Shown piece after piece: positions 1 to 5,147 of a stretch of 7,221 nt of DNA. The stretch covers positions 1 to 7,221 of the forward strand of contig SIBT01000022.1 of the NCBI GenBank assembly GCA_009695015.1, in the 5' to 3' direction. This DNA is from Candidatus Nomurabacteria bacterium (lineage in GTDB: Bacteria > Patescibacteriota > Minisyncoccia > Phycocordibacterales > UBA9973). The translations under genes were made by a program, and so were the position numbers. Numbering within the stretch: the first letter of the stretch is position 1; the number at the start of each line of letters is the position of its first letter. Below the pieces are notes generated by a model. It worked only from the letters and a program-made list of their open reading frames with translations. It was not told the DNA's origin and ran no database searches.

Positions 1-158
1 TCGGTAGATTTTGCCGAAGCCCCTTCTTCTCTGAAAACCTTAATGACTTCAATGCTCTTGTCTTTACAATACTTACGACAAGACTCCTCTTGAAATTCTA
101 AAGAGGTTCCTTTGACCTGTTCTTCGCTTGAAACTCTAACATAAATAATACCTTTCAT
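1..158 (-). CDS. Large serine recombinase (site-specific integrase/resolvase), N-terminal part, truncated by the window edge
   Basis: The 52 visible codons start at an ATG (158-156) and run off the left edge. Seen: the N-terminus carries the serine-recombinase signature YVRVSSEEQ. By family alignment, Arg8 and Ser10 are the catalytic arginine and the serine nucleophile. It is followed by a GTSLEFQ...C..YC segment and then VFREEGASAKST, typical of large serine recombinases, whose first domain continues S-A-K-T-D-R. Known for the family: the enzyme cuts and rejoins attP/attB sites through a covalent phosphoserine, moving phages and integrative elements without a tyrosine recombinase. Here it is the last gene of a minus-strand block, separated from the micro-genes by its own predicted promoter (297-325) and an inverted-repeat-rich leader. 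No Shine-Dalgarno is seen before the start; the preceding bases are AT-rich. The C-terminal DNA-binding domains, and hence the choice between integrase and transposase of this class, cannot be judged from the window. Confidence 0.9.
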   Translation of the reverse strand, partial: MKGIIYVRVSSEEQVKGTSLEFQEESCRKYCKDKSIEVIKVFREEGASAKST

Positions 159-171
159 AATATTGAAACAA

Positions 172-269
172 CTTAAAGGGGCACCTGGAACCCCAAATTC
201 GTTATCCCGAAAGATACCTCATTGGCAGATGCCCCTTAAAGGCAACGAGGTATAAAAAAATCGGGATAA
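172..269 (-). promoter_or_regulatory. Palindromic leader upstream of the serine recombinase; candidate attachment site or structured 5' UTR
   Basis: Three nested or competing inverted repeats lie between the predicted recombinase promoter and its start codon. Outer arms: TTATCCCGA (202-210) and TCGGGATAA (261-269), a perfect 9-bp pair. Inner arms: 214-224 with 243-253, 11 positions, whose single imperfection becomes a G-U pair only in the minus-strand RNA. A third pair, 172-183 with 230-241 (CTTAAAGGGGCA-type arms, 11 of 12 complementary), would exclude the inner stem, so two alternative folds are possible. Serine integrases commonly have attP next to the int gene, and attP sites are imperfect inverted repeats, so an attachment site is one reading; a switching leader RNA is the other. 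No known riboswitch consensus was recognised. The remaining bases 159-340 hold no gene I can support. Confidence 0.45.
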
Positions 270-296
270 TAACATTAAATTTGAGGTTCAATTATT

Positions 297-325
297 AGTA
301 TAAACCATTTACCGAGTTTATCCAA
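297..325 (-). promoter_or_regulatory. Predicted sigma70-type promoter for the serine recombinase
   Basis: Read on the minus strand: -35 TTGGAT (325-320), a 17-bp spacer, and -10 TATACT (302-297). Transcription would begin near 290 and give a leader of about 130 nt that contains the inverted repeats at 172-269. It lies just downstream of the stop codon of the last micro-gene (341-343), so the recombinase can be expressed separately from the operon before it. Sequence match only. Confidence 0.5.
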
Positions 326-340
326 GATTAACCGCTCATA

Positions 341-529
341 TTAGCAATTACTTTCAATAACTTCTCTCGTGTTTATTGGTACGCCCATTGTTTTTCTACC
401 CTCTCTTTTTGCCCACTCTCTTATGGCTTCTGCCTCTGCTGGTGTTGCCATAATCGGTATAATTAAGTAATCGTCGCTCCCCTCGTTCAATGCTTTCTCT
501 AACCTTTTTATTGTGTACCTTGTAATCAT
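341..529 (-). CDS. Micro-gene A: 62-aa protein with shared MITRxxIKRLEK N-terminus
   Basis: Unrecognised small protein. I chose the internal ATG at 529 because it aligns its start (MITRYTIKRLEKALNEG) with the starts of the next two genes upstream (MITREKIKRLE and MGITRQTIKRLQKE). An in-frame ATG at 568 gives a 75-aa version that overlaps the preceding gene by 14 bp. That 13-residue extension itself begins MITSKEVLENI, so it may be another, decayed copy of the module. The body is YLIIPIMATPAEAEAIREWAKREGRKT-like: a hydrophobic strand followed by a charged helix, ending in Cys. It is the last gene of the tightly packed minus-strand run, ahead of the recombinase. No Shine-Dalgarno. A small regulatory or partner-binding protein is possible, but this is inference. 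Confidence 0.65.
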   Translation of the reverse strand: MITRYTIKRLEKALNEGSDDYLIIPIMATPAEAEAIREWAKREGRKTMGVPINTREVIESNC

Positions 530-554
530 ATTTCTGATATTTTCTAATACTTCT

Positions 555-704
555 TTACTTGTTATCATTAAGCAACTCTAATAATTTCTCTTTTTCTTCA
601 CTTGTTAATCCGTCATCATACCCAACACTTCCAATCAACTTGGTTTTTTCCACTAATTTCCCCATTTCCATTTCTAGCCTCTTTATTTTTTCCCTTGTAA
701 TCAT
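555..704 (-). CDS. Micro-gene B: 49-aa protein with shared MITRxxIKRLE N-terminus
   Basis: Seen: an open frame from ATG (704) to TAA (557-555), 49 codons, starting MITREKIKRLEMEMGKL and ending in a charged LTSEEKEKLLELLNDNK helix. It is highly charged and predicted mostly helical. It starts 4 bp after the stop of the upstream micro-gene and abuts or overlaps the downstream one, a spacing typical of translational coupling. Support for it being real comes from that spacing and from the first eleven residues matching micro-genes A and C. The rest of the three proteins is not alike, so the shared part looks like a module rather than a whole-gene duplication. Function unknown. Confidence 0.6.
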   Translation of the reverse strand: MITREKIKRLEMEMGKLVEKTKLIGSVGYDDGLTSEEKEKLLELLNDNK

Positions 705-708
705 AATG

Positions 709-936
709 TTAGTAGTTTATGTCATTTCTCTCGGCTACACATTTATCAATAGTTATGGTGCTGTCGCTGTCTTTTATGCCCTCCTTTTCTTTTAGCTCCT
801 CAAAAGTTTTATAATTCTTTTCATAGTAATAGAAACCGCCTTCGTCCACTATAATTATATGCAAGCGGTTTTTATCTTGGTTAATCATCTCCGCTTCTTT
901 TTGTAGTCTTTTTATTGTTTGTCGTGTAATCCCCAT
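709..936 (-). CDS. Micro-gene C: 75-aa protein with shared MGITRxxIKRLQKE N-terminus
   Basis: Unrecognised. Starts two bases after the stop of the 122-aa zinc-motif gene, so it is in the same transcript. The N-terminal helix ITRQTIKRLQKEAEM matches the starts of micro-genes A and B. Residues 20-45 contain a hydrophobic strand (LHIIIVDEGGFYYY) and then a charged helix (TFEELKEKEGIK), so a small alpha/beta fold is likely. One Cys near the C-terminus; no signal peptide or membrane segment, so probably cytoplasmic. Such genes beside phage replication ATPases are often accessory or regulatory, but nothing in the sequence fixes a role. Confidence 0.7.
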   Translation of the reverse strand: MGITRQTIKRLQKEAEMINQDKNRLHIIIVDEGGFYYYEKNYKTFEELKEKEGIKDSDSTITIDKCVAERNDINY

Positions 937-938
937 AA

Positions 939-1307
939 TTATTTCGTTGTTTTTCTCTCTAAGATTATTCGCTCAATAGTTTCTACCCTGCTAACAATTT
1001 CAGAGACCTCTAACGCCTTAATAAGATGCCCTGCGAGGTATCCAATACAGTTTGCCACTCGTAAATCTATCGTTCCTTGCCGAACCTCATTTACCGTAGT
1101 TGCCAATAAATTAACCACGCTTTTGGCATCACTAATTTCTACAAGCGGAAGAGGGTTGTAATTCTTTTTAGGCGAACTACCGCCCTTAACAACTGCTTGG
1201 TGTTTGGCTTCGCTAACTTCTGGGTTATGGGTGAAACAAAGCTCACTGTCTTTTAGGGCATTTGCCTCGCATTGGTTATTGTCTTGTTTTATAAATTTGC
1301 ATTGCAT
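939..1307 (-). CDS. 122-aa phage/mobile-element protein with N-terminal CCCH putative zinc site
   Basis: Seen: Cys3, Cys13, Cys24 and His27 in the pattern C-x9-C-x10-C-x2-H, within MQCKFIKQDNNQC...LCFTHNP; a Lys/Gly/Ser linker (about 34-50); and a helical C-terminal half with ATTVNEVRQGTIDLRVANC and IGYLAGHLIKALE followed by a charged tail. This layout, a Cys-rich knuckle followed by a region of the form 'LL..T.NEVR.G..D.R.AN.IGYL....LKA.E', recurs in small proteins of phages and integrative elements, sometimes near terminase or replication genes. The exact function is not established to my knowledge. The zinc site suggests DNA binding or a structural role. First gene after the 1308-1448 gap and closely followed by micro-genes C, B and A, it probably heads their operon. 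Start at 1307; no Shine-Dalgarno. Confidence 0.75.
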   Translation of the reverse strand: MQCKFIKQDNNQCEANALKDSELCFTHNPEVSEAKHQAVVKGGSSPKKNYNPLPLVEISDAKSVVNLLATTVNEVRQGTIDLRVANCIGYLAGHLIKALEVSEIVSRVETIERIILERKTTK

Positions 1308-1371
1308 AAGTTTAACTTGTGGGTGTACCCTTGCACACCTTACACTTTTATTGATTTTACGACTATTTTTG

Positions 1372-1438
1372 CGGTGTATGACTTTAATGTATGAGTTATA
1401 TATGCATAGCCAATCCTACATTAAAATAACCTACACCG
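1372..1438. repeat. Interrupted inverted repeat in the 1308-1448 intergenic region
   Basis: Outer arms CGGTGTA (1372-1378) and TACACCG (1432-1438) are perfect, as are inner arms TTTAATGTA (1383-1391) and TACATTAAA (1417-1425), separated by short asymmetric internal loops and a 25-nt central loop. Further GGTGT/ACACC motifs lie at 1322-1326 and 1335-1339, so the GGTGTA word occurs in both orientations across the gap. The gap sits between the ATPase stop and the 122-aa gene start. An operator, iteron-like replication site or processed mRNA hairpin would all fit. No convincing -35/-10 pair or T-run terminator was found here. Confidence 0.5.
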
Positions 1439-1448
1439 AACTCTTACA

Positions 1449-2882
1449 TTATGTTATTTGTTCGGGATTTTCTGTATTTATAGGTTCTGGTGCAAGAGGT
1501 GTATATTCTTCTTCGTTTTTGCAATAACTCTTATAAATAGCATCCACTTTTATCTTTTGAAAAAGATGTCTTACTCCGCCTTTGCTTCGGGTCATCTTTT
1601 CTGATGCAAGATTAAACTTTTTAATAGCCCAGCCGACTTTTGCAGATTTCTGCTTTGGAGTATCTATGTTTAAAAATATCTCACCATTCATTGACTCGGC
1701 TATTTCTTTTGGACTTAAAACTATTTCTATTTGGTCTTGTAATTTATCCAAAATGACCTTAATAACTTCTTCTTCTAATTCCGAAGGTTCGTACTCGCTA
1801 AACTCATATTGGGAGAGAAAATGTTTTTTAGCTTCCGTAACTTTTTCTTGCATTCCACAACAATCAAGTATTATTTCAAAAGGAAGCCAAAGCTCTAAAC
1901 TTCTCCCTAAAATTTCTTTACTACTATGATAGCCAATTTTTTTAACAAAATAACTGTTGCGAATTACATCATAATTGGTCATCAAAAAAGTATATATTTT
2001 ACCCCTTATTTCACGCCAGTTTTCGTTATTCTCATCTGGGTCAGGAAAATTCTTTTGACTCCTAATAAGTGGCACAGCTAAACATCTATCCCTTAAATCT
2101 TCTGGTAATTCCCGTATTGAGGCAAAGGCTTTCGGGCAATAGGTTTCAATTTCCAATATCTCTCGTCCACTTTTTTTATCCATATTCATAACCCGCCTTT
2201 TGCCACCACTTTTTTTATATGAATCGGCTAAAACATCTAACAACTCCTCGTTACCCTTGCGTTCAAGGGAATCTGCTTGGTCTATAAGGTAAGTACCTCG
2301 TAGTGAATCCACTGTATCACCTAACGCTGGAAGGCTTGGGCGTGCCTTTATAGCGTTAAAACAGAGCTGGGTGAGTAAATTAAGGCATTGGCTTTTTCCA
2401 GACCCCTTAGGGGCTTTAATGTGCAAAAAAGGATATGCGTAAAATAGAGGAAAGAAGTAGGTACCAATAATCCAAGCAGAAAGTAGGTGGTAGTCTATGT
2501 CCTTGTCCAACTGAATATACTTCTTAGTTAGGTCTAAAATAATTTGAAATATCGCTTGCCCAGATGAGCCAAACTTTTTTAATTTGCCATAATCTTCTAA
2601 AAATTGCTGTAAAGCAGAAACGCTCCATTTTTCCTCTAACCTTGCTAATTTCCTTTTTCTTTTTTCAAAAAAATATTTTTTGTCTTTTGCCTTAAAAGAT
2701 TCTGCATCAATAAATTGAATGTTTGATTCATAGACCACAACAAAAATCTCTTTTTCTTCTTGCGATTTTGAACGATAACGGAATCCTAAAACTAATATCC
2801 CATCCTTAAAATCAAGAGAGGGGTGGAGTAGTTCTCCGTCAAAGGTTTCAAAGGCATCTTTATTCGTCATTTGTGATTCCAT
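1449..2882 (-). CDS. P-loop ATPase/helicase of mobile elements, DUF3631-like (probable replication protein)
   Basis: 477 aa. Seen: an N-terminal beta-rich region (about 1-60), a charged linker (60-85) and helices (87-135), then the ATPase core. Walker A is APKGSGKS (157-164), with Lys163 and Ser164 the nucleotide-binding pair. The Walker B-like strand TYLIDQAD (197-204) has Asp201 followed by Gln202 where Glu is usual. The stretch AFASIRELPEDLRDRC (252-267) matches the 'A.I..LP..L.DR' element that follows sensor 1 in DUF3631-type proteins, with Arg264/Arg266 as candidate arginine fingers. Residues about 370-445 resemble a winged helix. Such ATPases accompany phage and plasmid replication, often next to a primase; no primase domain is present here. 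A second possible start is Met5 (2870), which has a weak GGA upstream. It lies downstream of the DUF5659 and 52-aa genes, so replication genes and small accessory genes share one strand. Confidence 0.7.
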   Translation of the reverse strand: MESQMTNKDAFETFDGELLHPSLDFKDGILVLGFRYRSKSQEEKEIFVVVYESNIQFIDAESFKAKDKKYFFEKRKRKLARLEEKWSVSALQQFLEDYGKLKKFGSSGQAIFQIILDLTKKYIQLDKDIDYHLLSAWIIGTYFFPLFYAYPFLHIKAPKGSGKSQCLNLLTQLCFNAIKARPSLPALGDTVDSLRGTYLIDQADSLERKGNEELLDVLADSYKKSGGKRRVMNMDKKSGREILEIETYCPKAFASIRELPEDLRDRCLAVPLIRSQKNFPDPDENNENWREIRGKIYTFLMTNYDVIRNSYFVKKIGYHSSKEILGRSLELWLPFEIILDCCGMQEKVTEAKKHFLSQYEFSEYEPSELEEEVIKVILDKLQDQIEIVLSPKEIAESMNGEIFLNIDTPKQKSAKVGWAIKKFNLASEKMTRSKGGVRHLFQKIKVDAIYKSYCKNEEEYTPLAPEPINTENPEQIT

Positions 2883-2905
2883 AATATATTGTAATTTAGT
2901 TAATT

Positions 2906-3064
2906 TTATTTACTTACGTTTTCAATTTTCAATTTTTTACTTTGTTGCCATTTCTCAAAAATAACTTCCGCAAGGTTACGAAGTCCATCTCGGATTTCCA
3001 CGATTTCCTTATCAGATAGCTGGTCATTTTTAAGTAATTGTCTAACCTTCTGTTCGGAAAGCAT
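2906..3064 (-). CDS. 52-aa charged helical protein of the replication operon
   Basis: An open frame of 52 codons from ATG (3064) to TAA (2908-2906). It begins MLSEQKVRQLLKNDQLSDKE and continues with IVEIRDGLRNLAEVIFEKW and a Lys-rich tail. The composition suggests two amphipathic helices with a conserved-looking Trp at residue 39 and no cysteine or membrane segment. It starts three bases after the stop of the DUF5659 gene and ends 23 bp before the ATPase start, consistent with one operon. Small proteins of the form 'LL..G.LSD.EI.EIRD.L..LAE.I...W' commonly accompany integrative elements, as I recall them, but no function is established. Its spacing is the main argument that it is a real gene. 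Confidence 0.7.
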   Translation of the reverse strand: MLSEQKVRQLLKNDQLSDKEIVEIRDGLRNLAEVIFEKWQQSKKLKIENVSK

Positions 3065-3067
3065 ATT

Positions 3068-3367
3068 CTATTCACTATAAAGTCTATTTTTAATCATCTT
3101 CGTATTGTCAAAGAATGTCCTCGCCTTAACTTCTAATCTATTTGCCCAATAATCGGCTACGACCTTTTCTATGTTGTTATTTTTAAGAAAAATAAACTGA
3201 ACTTTGCTGGGGTTAGATTTTTCTAACGATACAAGCTCAAAGCCTGCACTAATGAGTGCGGAGCTACAACCCAAATCAAAAGTCGCCCAATAAACATCGG
3301 GGTCATCATAGGTGGGAATGTATTGCAATTCTTTTAATTTATTTTTTTCTTGTAATATTTTTGTCAT
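3068..3367 (-). CDS. DUF5659 domain-containing protein
   Basis: 99 aa. Residues about 28-98 match the DUF5659 pattern: a 'TFDLGCSSALISAGFEL' start (small residues then GFEL), a strand rich in aromatics (KVQFIFLKN), then V.DYWANRLEVKARTFFDNTKMIKNRLYS, with the characteristic YW, the 'L.V..R.FF' and the terminal 'K.LKNR.YS'. The family is known mainly from phage, plasmid and CPR genomes and has no assigned biochemical activity. Residues 1-25 are an extra, charged, variable N-terminus. It is the first gene after the terminator of the 359-aa gene and runs straight into the 52-aa gene. A weak promoter overlapping the terminator (CTGAAA, 16-bp spacer, TATTAT on the minus strand) may drive it; otherwise it depends on read-through. 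Confidence 0.8.
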   Translation of the reverse strand: MTKILQEKNKLKELQYIPTYDDPDVYWATFDLGCSSALISAGFELVSLEKSNPSKVQFIFLKNNNIEKVVADYWANRLEVKARTFFDNTKMIKNRLYSE

Positions 3368-3383
3368 AAATTTAAGTAATTTT

Positions 3384-3421
3384 AATAATAAAAAAACCGT
3401 AATCTCTTTCAGTTACAGTTT
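3384..3421 (-). terminator. Intrinsic terminator downstream of the 359-aa gene
   Basis: On the minus strand, AAACTGTAA (3421-3413) pairs with TTACGGTTT (3402-3394) through nine pairs including one G-U, with a 10-nt loop, and is followed at once by a U-rich tract (TTTTATTATT). The pairing is better on the minus strand than on the plus strand, which supports minus-strand direction. It separates the 359-aa gene from the DUF5659 operon. Confidence 0.65.
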
Positions 3422-3451
3422 CTCACAACGACAGAAATGACAGCAAAGAGG

Positions 3452-4531
3452 CTATTTTCGTGTCACTGCCTCAATTTGCTCAATTCTTATTTTTAGCCTA
3501 CTTATAGTCTGTTTTATTTTGTCTATTTTAATATCATTTATTTTGTAAGTAAATTTAAGCTTACCGCATATTTCTCTATTAGATATTCCTAACTTATGAT
3601 ATGCAAATATTAGCCAATCAGTTTTAAAGTTTTTATTTAGTGGCACTTCTTCGTAAAAAATTTCCATTTCTTTTTTTACTCTTTCCCAATGCTGGTCAAT
3701 ATATTTTTTAAGAGATTTCTTCGTTACTGGTCTGCTTATAAAGATACCGAATTTGCCTTTTGGTATGCCCCAATTAATAGTTTTTTTCTCATCATTTAGA
3801 GTCCATTTATTTGGAGTGACAAATGGGTCTGAAAAATTATAGCTGTTGAGATAACCAACTAGACGAAGATTATTTAAGTCCCAAATAATATAAGTTTCTG
3901 CTACAAGTGGTGCGGGTAATTTATATTTATTAAACAAGTCATTGCAATCTTTTTTCAATTTACCCAAAGAAGTAAAAATATTATCAGAATAATTATCTTT
4001 TTCTCCGAATATATGTCCAGTTTCACGATTCTTGATAATGTGGTCAGCCAATGTTATATTTTTTAGTTCTTTTTTTGCCAATTTCTTTTTTTCTTTGACC
4101 CACTTTTTACATTCTTCAGCGTTACTAAAACCGCTCTCTTGTATGTCATATTTTTTTCTTATATTTTTAATTTCTTCTTGAAACTGATTAGAAAGAGTGG
4201 CTAAAAGGAATCTTTTTATTTCAGGGGCTTCTGGAACTAGATGCTCTAAAAATTTAACGATGTTTGTTCTTTCTAATTCTGGCACCTCAACATTATAAGT
4301 TTGCCCATAGTCTTTTGTAGTGTCTTTCCCTAACTTAGTTCTTAGGTCAAAAATCTGGTTCTTATAGAAAAACCCGTCTAGACTTGGTTTAACACCTTTT
4401 TCTAAAAGAATTTCCTTCGTTATTTCTGGGATTATCTTAGAATCAATTAATTGCTTAATTCCAATGTCTTTTTGACAAGCATCTATAAATTTATCTACAC
4501 TGTTATATTTATTTATATTCTTAATAATCAT
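3452..4531 (-). CDS. Unrecognised 359-aa protein with Lys-rich middle and C-terminal helix-turn-helix-like region
   Basis: I do not recognise a family. Seen: an N-terminal segment (1-75) of mixed helix; a highly charged helical region about 118-160, including CKKWVKEKKKLAKKELKN, which could be coiled coil; a beta-rich middle (205-265) with TYIIWDLNNLRLVGYLNS and INWGIPKGKFGIFISRP; a helix (270-293) with IDQHWERVKKEME; and a C-terminal part (304-352) with WLIFAYHKLGISNREICGKL then a second basic helix IKQTISRLKIRIEQI. 'LGISNREICGKL' followed by a basic helix fits a helix-turn-helix of the sigma-4/LuxR-like kind, so DNA binding is a reasonable inference. No membrane segment or signal peptide. 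It has its own promoter (4559-4587) and terminator, so it is a separate transcription unit facing away from the plus-strand operon. A regulator, replication initiator or cargo protein are all possible. Confidence 0.75.
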   Translation of the reverse strand: MIIKNINKYNSVDKFIDACQKDIGIKQLIDSKIIPEITKEILLEKGVKPSLDGFFYKNQIFDLRTKLGKDTTKDYGQTYNVEVPELERTNIVKFLEHLVPEAPEIKRFLLATLSNQFQEEIKNIRKKYDIQESGFSNAEECKKWVKEKKKLAKKELKNITLADHIIKNRETGHIFGEKDNYSDNIFTSLGKLKKDCNDLFNKYKLPAPLVAETYIIWDLNNLRLVGYLNSYNFSDPFVTPNKWTLNDEKKTINWGIPKGKFGIFISRPVTKKSLKKYIDQHWERVKKEMEIFYEEVPLNKNFKTDWLIFAYHKLGISNREICGKLKFTYKINDIKIDKIKQTISRLKIRIEQIEAVTRK

Positions 4532-4558
4532 CTTAATTTTAATTGTAATTTTACCTCT

Positions 4559-4587
4559 ATTTTATCAAATTTTTGACCTTTTTTCAA
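4559..4587 (-). promoter_or_regulatory. Predicted sigma70-type promoter of the 359-aa gene
   Basis: Minus strand: -35 TTGAAA (4587-4582), a spacer of exactly 17 bp, and -10 TAAAAT (4564-4559). Transcription would start near 4552, leaving a leader of only about 20 nt before the ATG at 4531. No Shine-Dalgarno close to the start. It diverges from the plus-strand promoter at 4620-4647. Confidence 0.6.
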
Positions 4588-4619
4588 CCCAAAAAACATC
4601 AAAAATCTTTATATTTCTA

Positions 4620-4647
4620 TTGTTTTATGTTAGATTGAAAATACAAT
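4620..4647 (+). promoter_or_regulatory. Predicted promoter for the plus-strand envelope operon
   Basis: -35 TTGTTT (4620-4625), 16-bp spacer, -10 TACAAT (4642-4647). Transcription would start at about 4654, so the GC-rich hairpin block at 4660-4800 would lie wholly in the leader of the first gene. It stands back to back with the promoter of the 359-aa gene. Moderate match only. Confidence 0.4.
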
Positions 4648-4659
4648 TTGATAATGATT

Positions 4660-4800
4660 GCCTAACCCCATAGAAGTTATATGGATATGGCAGAAAATCG
4701 TTCAACACAGAGAACCCGTCATTCGGGGGTCGTGTTGAACGTTATGCGGGGAAACTTGCATAGAGTCGCAAGGCTCACCCCAGTGGCGGGCTTTGTGTTT
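4660..4800 (+). ncRNA. GC-rich three-hairpin leader or captured structured element
   Basis: This block is about 55% G+C by my count over 4691-4790, in flanks that are clearly AT-rich. Hairpin 1: CCATA (4668-4672) with TATGG (4680-4684). Hairpin 2: CGTTCAACAC (4699-4708) with GTGTTGAACG (4732-4741), a perfect 10-bp stem, with an inner CCCG (4715-4718)/CGGG (4724-4727). Hairpin 3: GGGG (4748-4751) with CCCC (4778-4781) enclosing CTTGC (4755-4759)/GCAAG (4768-4772). The frame of the following gene stays open back to 4681, but the composition and stems argue that this is not coding. GCCTAAC (4660-4666) and GTTATGC (4741-4747) look like integron attC end boxes, though their spacing around the stem is asymmetric. 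A structured 5' UTR, an unknown small RNA or a recombination hairpin remain open; no known RNA family was recognised. Confidence 0.5.
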
Positions 4801-4812
4801 AATTTAAAATAT

Positions 4813-5136
4813 ATGGATAAAAATAAACTAATTTTACCAGTTAGTATTTTATTAGGATGTATTATCCTGGGAGGTTTTTTCTATGCAAGCCAGGTAAGCA
4901 AACAGAATTCTATTGAAAAGCAACAACAGATAGAGTTACGAGCTAAAAAAGAACAAAACGATGCAGTAAAATTAGGAAAGGCTTTCTGTGCAAGTGATGC
5001 AGAACAGATAGCCATAGAAGAATATAAAGATTATTGTACTGTATCTAATTATTGCACCTACAAAGAAGGAACATTTTTAACGGCACAATACGATAGTGCA
5101 TATAAACGATGCCTTCAAAGTAAAGGCATAGAATAA
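4813..5136 (+). CDS. 107-aa single-pass membrane protein with Cys-bearing extracytoplasmic domain
   Basis: Start chosen at ATG 4813 because MDKNKLILPVSILLG places the hydrophobic segment (about 6-25) at the N-terminus with positive charges before it; a longer reading from 4681 would translate the hairpin block. After the anchor come a Gln/Glu/Lys-rich helical linker (29-53) and a small domain with Cys59, Cys75, Cys81 and Cys100, ending YDSAYKRCLQSKGIE. The four spaced cysteines suggest disulfides outside the membrane. Cys16 lies inside the hydrophobic stretch (LLGC) and is followed by more hydrophobic residues, so I favour a transmembrane anchor over a lipoprotein. Small proteins with an N-terminal helix and a 'Y...C..SKG' ending seem common in CPR genomes, as I recall. 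First gene of a three-gene operon; 11 bp to the next start. Function unknown. Confidence 0.75.
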   Translation: MDKNKLILPVSILLGCIILGGFFYASQVSKQNSIEKQQQIELRAKKEQNDAVKLGKAFCASDAEQIAIEEYKDYCTVSNYCTYKEGTFLTAQYDSAYKRCLQSKGIE

Positions 5137-5147
5137 AAATTTAATTT

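Noticed and set aside
219..275. An 18-codon minus-strand ORF inside the recombinase leader, possibly a leader peptide
   Set aside because: It is too short to distinguish from chance in a leader of this composition and shows no regulatory codon run; the inverted repeats explain the region better.
1436..1465. CCGAAC/GTTCGG hairpin at the end of the ATPase gene as a terminator
   Set aside because: The stem is 6 bp with an 18-nt loop, lies partly inside coding sequence and has no U tract directly after it.
4660..4747. Integron attC site
   Set aside because: GCCTAAC and GTTATGC resemble the end boxes, but the palindrome is not centred between them, GTTATGC departs from GTTRRRY, there is no tyrosine integron integrase, and the following genes are not separated by similar sites.
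4780..4794. Minus-strand CCCGCCACTG, reminiscent of a cobalamin riboswitch box
   Set aside because: None of the other conserved cobalamin elements is present nearby and no gene lies in the right direction.
4681..4812. A 44-codon N-terminal extension of the 107-aa membrane protein
   Set aside because: It would translate the GC-rich hairpin block and bury the obvious N-terminal anchor in the middle of the protein.
4858..4863. Lipobox-like LLGC at Cys16 of the 107-aa protein
   Set aside because: The cysteine is followed by more hydrophobic residues (IILGGFF), so it lies within a membrane helix rather than at the end of a lipoprotein signal.
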